Shown: positions 36,310 to 47,554 of the stretch, piece after piece
Numbering within the stretch: the stretch's first letter is position 1
Layout of the letters: the number at the start of each line of letters is the position of its first letter
Assembly: GCA_037126765.1 (NCBI GenBank)
Contig: JBBCBC010000008.1
Span: 124,001-188,000 of the forward strand
Direction: 5' to 3'
Length of the DNA stretch: 64,000 bases
From: Stenogyne calaminthoides
Taxonomy: Eukaryota > Streptophyta > Magnoliopsida > Lamiales > Lamiaceae
Notes under the pieces: model-generated
Seen by the model: the letters and a program-made list of their open reading frames with translations, nothing else
The model's database searches: none
What the model was told of the DNA's origin: nothing
Translations under genes and position numbers: made by a program

Positions 36310-36470
36310 GCAATTGATGCAATTGGATTTAATTTTAATTTTAATTTGGATGAACCATGAACCCTAAACCTTAAATTATGAACCACTCGGGCCGGGTTCG
36401 GGCCGGTTGGGTCCGGGCTGGAATGAAAAAACTGAAAAAAAAATCAATTGCACCAATTCTAAATTATTTG
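36310..36470. repeat. Interspersed repeat family, copy 3 (partial)
   Basis: It has 'tgaaccatgaaccctaaacc', 'gaaccactcgggccgggttc', a short A-rich stretch and 'aattgcaccaatt', in the same order as the copies at 27,590 and 32,190. Confidence 0.6.
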
Positions 36471-36679
36471 ATCAATACATAAAAACCTGTTAACTAAATA
36501 TTTGATAAATATAACTAGCTAGATCAACAACTACAACCCTGTGGAAGAATGAATTTGTAAACTAAATCAAATAATGCAAATGAAAAGTAAAACATTTTCA
36601 GAAACGACCCTCCATCAACACATTATTAAAATTTTCTCAAAAATCACTCATCTAATAATGTAGCCTAAGCACCTCCATA

Positions 36680-37853
36680 TCAGAATTTGTTTTGGAACAT
36701 GAGTAACTGCAGCTTATCATAACCAGCAAGCACACCAGCACCAGCAACGGCCCGAAGAATGTTTGCACCACCACCCTTGAATAGAGACTTGGCGCCCTCG
36801 TTCTTCAAGATCTGAGAAAATGCATCGAACGAGCTTTTGTATTTCACAGCTTCACCAGAAGTCATCATCATTCTTCTACGAACCGTGTCAATTGGATACG
36901 ACGCAAGACCAGCACCATTTGTGATGAGCCACCCGAGTGCAAAGCTCGCGAAAAAACTATCCTGAAAAGTCATAAGTATTAGTTCGTATAAAGAAAAGTA
37001 TTAGTTTTTAGGCCGAAGAGTATTAGTACTTTTCATCATTTTTACGCAATTCAAAACATAGTTAGTTACCTGCAACTTTCCGGTGAGAAGCACTGGTTTC
37101 AAAGAATCATACATCCCGAAATATAGGCCACGATAAACAATGATTCCACCACACGATATATTGAATCCACGATACAGTCCAGCAATTCCATCAGATGCTA
37201 AAGTCTTCCTATACACATCAATCAACCCATTAAACTGCTTCCCTCCTCCTGTCTTTGCAGCTTTGGCATCGTTCGTCAATCTAGTACGCGCATAATCCAA
37301 TGAATAAACGAACAGGAGAGACGTCGCCCCAGCCGCGCCCCCAGAGGCCAGGTTCCCCGCAAACCATTTCCAGTACCCATCCCTCTCTTTCTTGAAGGCA
37401 AACAGACCCTTAAAGTAATCCTTAAATGCAAAATTCAAGGCCTGAGTTGGGAAGTAACGTATCACGTTGGTATTGTTACCTCGCCACAGAGAAACGAATC
37501 CTTCGTCTTTTATTGTTCGTTTGAAGCAATCACCGATTCCTTTGTATTGTTCTGACAGCCTGCCTGACTTGATCATCTCGTCCTGGTTTTGTATCAGAAG
37601 TTTGACACGTTCGATCGGGGGCAGTAGCTGTTTTTGAGACGGCCCCAGAAACTCCGCCCATAAGAAAATCGACAGCAAAGCTGGAAAATCCTTTCTCTGA
37701 TGGACTTTGCACGAATACAGGGGACTTGATCGGAAACTGCGCTGTAGCATTAGCATAGTTCCCGAATTTGAGTCGTGATTGATAAATTGACGGGGATGAT
37801 CCAAGTAGCTGAGCAGACACCTTAGGAGCAGTGTGGGGTTGATCTATAGTCAT
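36680..37853 (-). pseudogene. Mitochondrial ADP/ATP carrier (gene B) with a 1-base frameshift
   Basis: This is a second adenine nucleotide carrier, closely related to gene A. Coding exons are 37,853-37,070 and 36,961-36,680; the intron is GT-AG at the same site as intron 3 of gene A. Gene A's GC-AG intron is absent: PTQ and ALNFAF are contiguous. The N-terminal extension is shorter (it begins MTIDQPHTAP). At 37,617-37,621 a run of five G (C on the coding strand) has one base too many, breaking the frame inside the first carrier motif: up to TATAP in one register, from IERVKLL in the next. The first exon is 784 nt, one more than a multiple of three. With that base removed the length would be 354 residues, with SLDYAR and RRRMMM intact. 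All other sites look functional, so a base-calling error is a serious alternative to a young pseudogene. Confidence 0.88.
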
Positions 37854-37857
37854 TGCT

Positions 37858-38069
37858 CTGTATGCAAATAAGAAATGAGATGTTTTATAGTATAAATGTT
37901 TTATAGTATAGGCAGAATGAAATATTATCTTTAACTAAATTTATGTGCTTCCATATCATGATTGGTAGTAAATAAGATCGACCTCATGCATGAGACTCTC
38001 TCGTAAATGTACTAAAAAAATAAAGACACGTAAATTGAGGAAAATAAGTACAGCAAAACATTAACAAAC
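37858..38069 (-). other. 5' UTR intron of carrier gene B
   Basis: The donor is CAAG|GTTTGT at 38,070/38,069 and the acceptor CAG ends at 37,858, four bases before the ATG. It lies at the same place as gene A's 5' UTR intron but is much shorter (212 bp). Confidence 0.65.
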
Positions 38070-38156
38070 CTTGAGAGATCCTTGATAAGAGATGTGACTA
38101 GTGTTGTTGCTTTTGAGTGTAGGATGAAATTATTTCTTCCGCCTGTTGAGGTCGTT

Positions 38157-38163
38157 AATTTAT
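38157..38163 (-). promoter_or_regulatory. TATA box of carrier gene B
   Basis: TATAAAT on the - strand, about 90 bp upstream of the 5' UTR intron donor. Confidence 0.55.
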
Positions 38164-38627
38164 AGGACGATATTGGTGGTCGAATCGTTGACTTTGACTT
38201 GAATTTTCTGCAACCACAAATCCAAAAAATTGACTAATGAGAAAATGGAAATATCTGAGAAGTTAGCTAGAGCCGTATACAAAAAAGAAACCAACCACTA
38301 ATGGCTGCTTGACCACTTTACCATTACAATATAGTATGAGAGTTCTGTCGTATCCTGATAGTTTCCACCTTCTAGAAGCATAGGTTGATGTTATACTGTT
38401 ATTTGATCATAATCAATGAAATCATACTCACAGTATAAATTATTTGTATTTATAAAATGTATCCCAAAAGAAAGCAGCATAAATTTAATTTCATATTATT
38501 ACTCTATAACACAAAATATGACAAATACAACAGTAGAGAGTCCAGACTAATGTTACAGAATACATGTGTTGGGAATCAAATAGTCCAAAAATCCCTCTCA
38601 CTAGATGGTCAGCAATAGCAACTATAA

Positions 38628-41600
38628 TCACGCTACAAAATGTTTCGTATTTACATGAAGCACAAATAGAGCAGCAACCAACGCAACTATCGTATCTAAA
38701 TGTGTAAAATTCATCAAACTTCCCGATGATGGACCAGCAGGTCCAAGAGCTGGGGGCGGGAATAGTCCACCTGTGCTTGAATTCAAACTGCATTCAGAGT
38801 TTAAAGAAAAAGTTAGAGCCTTAAGAGGCAGGATAAAGAAAAAGTTAGATTCTATTTTTGCCAAATTTTCCCTTCTACGGGTATATATAGTTGGTTTAAT
38901 GAGTTGGGATAAATGTTAAATATTACTACCTTCCCGTAAATGTACATGATCCATAACCTGTTAAAGAATACACGGAGAATTTATTAGTACAATATAAAAA
39001 AGTTGTGTGTCAAATATGGTGTACGAATGTGCATAAATCAAAGTTGAACCATGCAATCTGATTTTTCATATAAAACAAGAAACCAAAACAATCTTCGAGC
39101 AAATCTTAGTTGTAGCACAAGTCCAATGCTGTCTAGAATCATTTCAAGTTCCCACTAACAACATGCAGTAAAAAAACATTTTTGAGCCATATGTCACGCT
39201 CCTAGGATCATATTTTATTTAAAATAAGATGTTATTAAAGGTAGGCAGTTTTATCCTTTCTTATGATCAGTATAATGAGATTATCAAATACAAAACATTG
39301 TTGTAGAAGCAAACGATTTAAATAAATAACTTTATGGGATAACAGCATATAGTAAAATGAATTTACATGACCAGTTTAGCATATTAGGTTTAAGCGTTTC
39401 AAAACCACTAAAGCTTAAATTATATTCCAAACCAGGCAAAAATCAAACCATAAACCCAAAGATTAAAAGTATTTTAACAGCTATAATGGTATGCCAAAAA
39501 TATTAGTACATTCCCCTGCTAATGGATATTGTTTATATATATATATATATATAAAATATAGAAACCAGATAATCACAGGCATTTTAGCTTAAAGTGCAAT
39601 TCTTTACATGTCCAACTACCTACCATAGTAAACATAAGGCATCAGAAAGGCAACAATTGATATAATTAACTAAAGTAAACATGATAAAAATAGTCTTATT
39701 TAATAATGGAGAAGAATTCCATCTGAAACTTACTAGGATCAACACTCGTAATTGTCGCTGTGCCACCAAAGTCACACGTCCCACCAGAGCCGCGCTTTTT
39801 CTGATAGTAATCATTGTAAGCATAAGAAGCATGATTCTGATACGTATTAGGAATATAACAAGGCTGCCCTTGCTGAGTCGCTGTGCAGTTAGCTTGGCCC
39901 GGCCCACAAGCCCAGTTAAGCCCACTTTGTAACGAACTTTCATCAGAACCCGGTTTTGCTACACAAAAAGCAGTTGAAGAGTTTGCATCAAGACTTCCAC
40001 TACTAAGCTCTAGGTCATAAACAGCAGTGCCATTAGTGAACAGAACACCCCAATTTCTCTCTGAAATCGAACGGGGCTTCTTGTCTTCATTAAACAATTC
40101 ATAAATGTATGTAGTCATAGGAATGGCGGGCTGACTAGGTGGGCCTGAATCATTCAACACACGCTTAATCAAGTTATTGTTATACGTTTCAGCATTGTCT
40201 ACTGAAGCATCGGGCTCGTTGGAACCACCTAGCCATGGCCACCCTGTTTCAGTAACAATGATAGGGATTCCTGAAAAGTCTAGATCAGCTATGGAGTTAT
40301 AGGCTGCATCAACTAAGGCATCAAACATACTGGTATAATGAAACAATGTGTTTGGGTCAACTATTTGTTTGACCGAGGAGAAGGGCTCGAAAAGAGCATA
40401 CTCGAGAGGAAATATCCCATTGCTGCTAACATATTCGATATAAGGATAAGCATTTAACATGAAAACGGAGTTCGAGTTTTTCAAGAATTGAAGAATCTGG
40501 TAAATGGTGGAGTTCCATGAGGAGTTGAAAGTGGCGGTGGAAGGAGGAAAGGGGTGGGGAATCACCCCCATCGAATGTGGGGTCGAAACTTTGACCAGAT
40601 AATTTAGATTCGAAGCAACTAAAGCTTTGTATAAGTAATTCATAGCAGGGACTAAAGCGGGGGCATTATTTGGAATAGATGTAAGAACTTCACTGCCAAC
40701 AGCAAGTGCTGTGATATTGGTTAAGGGAACATAAGCAGCAATGTTTTTGTTAATCCAATTAGCAGCTGATGATGGTGATTTTCCGATCTCTAGGAGTTCC
40801 TCGTTTGTAACACCAACCATTACCTCGATGCCTGTGTTAGAGAGAGCAGTCAGCATGTGGGCATTGGCATCGTACAAGCGGACATGAGTTATTTGATGTG
40901 CTTTAAGAATTGCAACGATCTCAACAGCTGAAGGTAGGTTTGAAATGTCGGTTCCAATATTTATCCCAACAAATGAACCTGTACAATCAAGAATACCATG
41001 ATGAATAAGCAATTAGAAGTTTAAATGCATAAATTAGCTAATATGAATGTATACCATAGTTTGCAAGCAGAATATTTGGTAATAGTATTACACTATTACT
41101 ATTATCGTTTCTTGCAGCATTGAAAGATAAAAGTCATGACAACAAATGATTTCTAACAGTAACATCAAATTGCACTTCATTTTTATATGTAACTTCACAA
41201 TGCGCCAGTTGTACCGTGTAACTGATGCAATTTTGACCAAAAATTTAAACAAATTTTTAAAATATTTTTTCTCAAATCATAGAAAAAAAAGTCGAAAAGT
41301 ATTATTTAGTGATAAAAAGTATCAGCTCATATGATGAAAAGTATTAGTTTTGTATTGAATCAGCACTAATAATGTTAAGCCTACAGACCAATACTTCCCT
41401 TTTTTATGAACTAATACTTATCATTATGCATTTCAATGTTTTTTGTGAATGAATCAAAATTGCACCAGTTGCATAGAAGTTTTTGCCGAAAAAGAAAAGT
41501 AAAGGACCCTAAGTGCTCGATATAGTTAAAGATAAGCCTGAAATATTAGTCATGGTAAGATTAGAGGATTGACCTAGTGCACATAAGAAAACTCCGCAAA

Positions 41601-41637
41601 AGAGCAGGATTGCTTGAAGATATACTGCAGCCTTCAT
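38628..41637 (-). CDS. Glucan endo-1,3-beta-glucosidase, GH17 plus X8/CBM43, probable GPI anchor
   Basis: It hydrolyses beta-1,3-glucan (callose) at the wall or plasmodesmata. Exons are 41,637-41,574, 40,978-39,734, 38,957-38,930 and 38,787-38,628, summing to 1497 nt and 498 residues. Residues 1-21 are a signal peptide (MKAAVYLQAILLFCGVFLCA). GH17 spans about 22-345, with the acid/base Glu in AVGSEV (about 118) and the nucleophile Glu in VTETGWPW (about 265). The X8/CBM43 module starts at FCVAKPG (about 360) with its conserved Cys residues and ends GSCTFTG. A Pro/Ser/Gly linker and a hydrophobic tail (DTIVALVAALFVLHV) suggest a GPI signal. Exon 3 is a 28-nt microexon encoding the end of X8. 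Introns are GT-AG and junctions keep phase. The ATG was chosen because it begins the signal peptide exon. Confidence 0.94.
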
Positions 41638-42880
41638 CGGCTACAGCAAGGAAATTTATTGTCTTCCAACACCAGGAATTTTTTCTCCGAGGGGAGCACT
41701 GGACTCTTGATCAGATCTCAGTAGCTGCAGTCACTGCATAACACTGGAATCTAATCTCAGAATTTAGCTTCTTTTAAAAAGGAGGTCCATATATATGACC
41801 TTAATTTTGAAGGCTGCATGGACAATAGCATTCAAGTATTCAAAAAATCTTACAATGCCGGCACTGGTAGCCGGGAAGCAAGTACAAATATTTCCTTTCC
41901 ACATTTACTCATAGTCACCATGAAGATAGGTTCTTCTTTCTTTAATCACTTGGGAACCGTGTGAGATGAAAGGCTGTCACTTGACAAAATTAAGAAAGTA
42001 ATTTGAACAAGTTTGAGTTTAAGTCAACTACATTAACTAGAAAGAAAATGCAACTCAAAAAAATGTCAAAGATATATTTAAGGCCATCACTATGCTCATT
42101 CCCCATTGAGAATCTTCGCTATGAAACCAATGCAAAGTGGAAGGAAAACAGTCAGTACACTAAACACAACCCCATTTTGTTTCATTAGAAACCATATTAC
42201 AAGATTAGCCCGTTCATACCTCAAATTTTCCACTAGAGGCTTCAAAATAAATTACCTACCTAAACTAAACAATTCTCATCATAATTAGGAAATTAAATAA
42301 CCTCATTTTTTTCCCTAAACCAGTCAAGTCACTTAATTATAAATCCAACCCCACTAAAATCACACCAGAGTGGGAGGATATAATCATAAAACAATCAAAC
42401 AAGTAAGTGTGAGCCTATATTCACATGCAATGAGTTAGAATCTGAAAATAAAATCTAAAACAGGACGCAAAGGGAAAAAAAGGCTGCAAGAAGCATAACG
42501 TGAACTTCATTAAACACCAATGACTAGTTTATTTTCTTCAACTTGTAAGCAACTCGAATTGAGCAATCCAATACTCCATTTTCTAAGCAATAAAATTCCA
42601 ATTGGCCGTAAGTTAACATCCACTAGTTTGAGAAGCTACATGAGCGAACCACACACCATTTCAAGGAAATTATAAGACGAAACTGAATGCATAATACACA
42701 AACAAACTTTGTAACAAGAATTAAACGAGCAAATTAGTAGTATATGAGCAAAAAATAAAGACTCACGGAGCAGCAAAGCAATTGTAAACAGAGAGATAGT
42801 TTAATGTCAGGGATGGTTGCCGGAATACAAGAACAAAAGGTCAAACTGGACTCTGCGCGTGGAGGTGAGGAGCAGAGAAG
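41638..42880. other. Region between the divergent glucanase and makorin genes
   Basis: No gene is seen. It probably includes the glucanase 5' UTR (leftward) and a shared or divided promoter region. The GC-richer stretch at 42,770-42,880 may be a 5' UTR exon of either gene. Confidence 0.4.
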
Positions 42881-42916
42881 ATGAAGGTATTATTGGCGAG
42901 CGACGATGGAAAATGA
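42881..42916 (+). promoter_or_regulatory. Upstream ORF overlapping the makorin start
   Basis: An 11-codon frame (MKVLLASDDGK) ends in TGA at 42,914-42,916, overlapping the proposed makorin ATG (42,913-42,915) as ATGA. Another out-of-frame ATG lies at 42,906. If the exon call is right, these could limit translation of the main frame. Confidence 0.4.
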
Positions 42917-45900
42917 AGAGGTAACATACGTATATGTGCAATTTCAATTTAAACTTGGGCCCGTTTGGTAGGCCTGAAAAGGCCAATAAATAAACCGTGT
43001 TGGCCCATTTAACTTAAACAAACACATGTACGATCTGTTTTTGTGTAAATTCACTTTGTCTCTTCATTTCTGTAGTATAAAATTATTGGGATTGTGTTAA
43101 AATAAAATAGTTTTATTTTGTTTCACAAAAAATGTAGAGGCTTTCTAATATTATTTATAAAGTTATTAAAAAGTTTAGATTAGTTATTTGGATCTCAGTT
43201 TCGATTTTGGGTTTATGACTCGGCCGTTAAAAATTATGTATATGTCATATTTGTTACTCATTTATCTATATATTTCTTGCATAAGTTATAAACAAATATC
43301 ATATCATTAGTTTAGTGCAATAAAAATAATAGTTAAGTGGTTTATGTACAATTTCAGTAATTTCCAGTGAATTTAGTGTAATTAGGCATAAATATTATGT
43401 AAGAGATGCAAAATTCAAACATTAACTATTGTAATTTTCTTATTAAACTACAAATTAAAATTAAAATATCATATAAATGTCACATATTAACTATAAATCA
43501 ATAGAAGAATGTCTAAACGGTAAGCAAATTTTGAACACAATACCTTCATCTTTCATTTTTTGCGAATGTGATGATCTTGAATTCGTTTCTTTAGTTTGCC
43601 TCGTGGTCAATATCTTCTTGAATCCATTCTACGCTGATTATTGAAAATCGTTTGTAATTCATTATTCTTGAATTGATTTCTTGGTTCTGTGTCTTGTTCA
43701 TCTCAATTGGTTTTACATTGGGGAAATGAAATTTTTGATAGGAGCAATCAATTGACTTGCCAATCCCAAATGGGCAAAAGTAATCTTGCCAAGTTACTTT
43801 CGCGCACAATTTGTGGCGATATCGTAATTAAACAGTTTTTTGTGTGCTTAGAATCATAATAAGGATTTCCGTTAAAAGTTCGATTAGTATCGGATGTAGG
43901 GGTATAAAATTTGGGCGAAGCTGGCCAATAGTTGTCTTCTTTTGCTCATTATGTATTACACATTCTGTTCGAAACCTTGAATTAATTTTAACTGAACCTA
44001 GCTGGTACAAGCAAACAAAACCCTTTTCATGTATATATATCTAAATTGTTGAAACTGGAGCCTGGCCATCAATGTATATCTAAGTATCTTATGGATGCTG
44101 CTTTAGAAGTTGCACTTCACTGTCATAATATAAAAGATAGCAAAGATATCCTTTTGATGAGAAAATATCTTGTTATGGAGCTCATGTGCTTTATGTCCGG
44201 CCTCTGTCTCTGACAGATGTTGTTTTCAGTTGACATGTTAGAACAATTGATAAAATGGTATTTGATGTTTTATTTTCCTTCAGGGTTCTTTGCAAATTCT
44301 TTGCTCATGGTGCATGTCTAAAAGGGGAACACTGTGAGTATTCTCATGATTGGAAGGCCCCACCTAATAATGTAAGTCCCTGTAAACCTGGTTGGGATAA
44401 TAGCTGTATGTTGATGTTTTAATGTCATCTCACCCCCCATCCTCCTTTTGCAGATATGTACGTATTATCAAAAAGGAGTTTGCGCGTATGGATCTCGGTG
44501 TAGATATGATCATGTCAAAGCTTCTCGGTCACAACCTCCAGCTTTATCTTCATCAGTAGATATTTCTTCCACCAAGAAACTCTCTCCTCGAATTGCAACA
44601 CTTGGTGCAAATGTTGCCTCTGCTATTACTGCTGAATATTCAGCTTCTGACAGACCAGTATGGGGAGAGAATTCCGGAGATAATGATATACTACAAGGAG
44701 ATACTGATTTTGCGGGCATTAGGTGTGAAGATCCTTCTGACAGACCAATATGCTCATTTGCTGCTGCTGGGGAATGTCCACATGGCTTCAGTTGCCCTCA
44801 CATTCATGGGGATCTTTGTCCTACTTGCAGGAAACATTGCTTGCATCCTTTTAGACCTCAAGAAAGAGAAGAACACGTGAAAACATGTGAGATAAGGCAA
44901 AAGCACTTAGAAGCATTGACACACAGTCAAGAAATAGAATGCAGTGTTTGCCTTGAAAAGGTCCTCTCGAAGCCTGCAGCAGGAGAGCGAAAATTTGGAA
45001 TACTGTCAGAATGTGATCATCCATTCTGTATATCTTGTATCAGGAATTGGCGTGGTAGTATTCGATCGGGCATGGACGCTAATTCTGCTTTGAGATCCTG
45101 CCCAATATGTCGAAAGCTTTCGTATTTTGTGATTCCTAGTGTCATTTGGTATTCCTCGAAAGAAGACAAGCAGGAGATTGTTGACAGCTACAAGGCCAAG
45201 CTGAGGTACAATATAGCCTTTCTGTGTTACTTTCTCCTACTTCCTTATATTCTTCACTCTGATGAGCAGGTAATTATCTTTTAGATCTATTGATTGCAAG
45301 CACTTTGACTTTGGGAACGGGACATACCCATTTGGGACCAGTTTGTTTTTACAAGGTATATATTTATTTCTCTAATTCTTTTCTTTTCTGTTCCATTTGA
45401 CAGGTTTGTGCTGTAATTAAGTTTATGTTATGGTTATTTGCAAAAAACTTACTATATAAGCTGATTAGTTTAACTGTCTTAACTTCAATCCTGTAGCTTG
45501 TTAAATTGTTTGTGTATTTTCTGTTGGGTCGAGTTAAATTCGATGACATACTAGCGCTTCTGCACTTTTTCTATTTTGTATTCAAACTTTGCTGCTTTTA
45601 CTGAGACTGGAAAATTTATTGTGGGTAGTTCGTGTAGCAGCAGATCTATCTTGGAGAATAATTCTATCAGTTGATTCAGTTCTAAGTGAAAGTGTCTTGG
45701 TGGTTGCAGAATAAAATATTTAAATTGTAAATAATTGGCTCTCAAGTCACCTCTCATAGAGGGGAAAAGAAAAAAGTGCCACACAGTAGTCGTTAAGAAA
45801 GATATCTGTGTTTTGGAACTCTTACCTCTCTCTACATAAAACTTGTTAAAACATCTTTGTAGTTATTTTTGTTTTAATCATGAGCACGTACTAGTACAGA

Positions 45901-47554
45901 AATGCATACTTTGCTATAGTTTCTTGTACCACAATCGTGGTTGATTACAGACCTACAGTGGATATAAGGCCTATCTCTTTTTGTAGTCTTTATACTCTTG
46001 TTTTCTTATTTAATGTCAATCAAGTTGGAATGATATCCCTTTCTCTACCTCAATTTCTATGTTTAGCTTTTTATTATTGTAAAATCTCTGGATCCCTAGA
46101 CATTAAACTATAAGCCTAATCTATCTTTTATACCCACTACTATAGTATATTGAATCAACAAGTTCATTTAATTATTTATAGATATAGAAGCCACAAGTTA
46201 GATAACTATCTATAGATCCTACTGCAGTTCTATATATAAATTCAGTTCTAATTTACTTTTTTGCCTGTACACTTGGTAGGCCTCTTCATTTAGTCATCAT
46301 GACATCAAATAGCTTTCAATCTGTTCACATACTCAGGCTGAACTAGAATAACTAGAAAGCTCTATATTGCATCTTTATGTTACATCTTGAACTGAATAAT
46401 ATTTCAACCTGCATCAGTTCTCATTAGATTACCTAATTAAACTATTGTGTTGCGTGTGAAGATATGATCTTGGTTTGCCAATCCTAGAGAGTAAGGTTTT
46501 GTGAGATTACCTAATTAAAAAATCAGGAATAGAGCTCTGAATAATTGTGAGCTTTGAAGCTTCTGATCTGCAATTCTGCAATCCCCACATTCCAAATTGA
46601 AATTCTAGTCGAAAACGATATTGATGAAGGGTTGGAGAATATAATGGCAAATATGATAGCATTGGTATCTACACTGCTGGATGTTGATGCAAGTGATTCA
46701 AATAGTAATAATATTGATATTCCCTGAGCTGTTATATTTTATCAACTGGGGATTTTGTGATCTAAATATTGAAATTCCACAAAGAGTTTAGTATGCGCCA
46801 TCTTATCACATCAAAAGTATGAGTTAGGCGTTAGGATTAGTGATGCTGATGTCCTGATGTTGAAAGAGTAATGTGCTCTAAATTCATTTTGCTGGTCAGA
46901 GGTGTTGTAGGATAATAATTCGTTGTGGTTCAGGTTTGAATGCAAGGAATCTTTGTATTTTGGAGTTTAATTTAGTAAATATATCCAAGAGTGCTGTGGT
47001 TATTAAATCAGCAGTACCGTTGCTGTTAATTAGAAATTCTGTCCTTTTACAGGACCATCAAACTGCAGATAACGATATAATTCTTAGGTTATGAGTACTT
47101 TACATATCAAATGGGTGGCTTCAGAAAACAAGTCTGATTTACCACTTGCAATTTTATGGATGTGATGTAGATTTTGATGTTTTATCTACTCCATTTATAT
47201 AATGTTGTGAATTTTAACATCGGGTTTACTGCTTCTTTTGCATATACTTGAGTTTGTACAATGAACCAATTTCAGAAAGATATATTTGTAGTTAATATGG
47301 TTCTAATTTACAGCATGCATATCGTGATGGTCGTCTTGAGGAAGTGGTTCTTCGCCATCTTGGGGCTGAAGATGGAAATACTGTTATTGCGAAAGATATT
47401 AGGTAACCTTTTTCTGTTTCTCCCTGCCTATTTTCTTCACATCTGTACGTCTTCTTAATAATTTTCATCATTTCACCTGTTCATTGACATTTCATGTGCC
47501 ACTGCTCATACTTTCAGGCTCTCCGACTTTCTTAGTAATATGCAGATAAGGTGA
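42913..47554 (+). CDS. Makorin-type E3 ubiquitin ligase, C-terminal exon probably damaged
   Basis: It is a RING E3 ligase with CCCH zinc fingers. Proposed coding exons are 42,913-42,920, 44,284-44,371, 44,454-45,205, 45,285-45,355, 47,314-47,402 and 47,518-47,554. Exon 1 is only 8 nt (ATG AAG AG) and joins in phase to give MKRVLCKFFAHGACLKGEHC; this start is inferred. CCCH fingers: VLCKFFAHGAC, ICTYYQKGVC..CRYDH and PICSFAAAGEC..CPHIH. Then come the makorin Cys/His segment (CPTCRKHCLHPF) and a C3HC4 RING (CSVCLEKV..CDHPFCISC..CPICRK). Exon 4 encodes the last finger, but the second Cys is Tyr (GTYPFGTS), and one extra T near 45,342-45,350 shifts the frame: literal translation ends within exon 5. 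Exons 5 and 6 are conserved in the other frame (HAYRDGRLEEVVLRHLG) and end at TGA 47,552-47,554. Unshifted length would be about 347 residues. RING and first three fingers are intact. Confidence 0.85.

Larger units (their letters stand above)
31980..36679. other. Intergenic region between the two carrier genes
   Basis: No supported gene is seen. It is AT-rich, with at least three MITE-like elements (listed separately), an interspersed repeat copy and a small minisatellite. Short open frames here lack homology I recognise. Confidence 0.6.

Noticed and set aside
37001..37804. Carrier-like protein starting MDHPRQF at 37,804
   Set aside because: The N-terminal part is the frameshifted reading of gene B's own N terminus; the true start is at 37,853.
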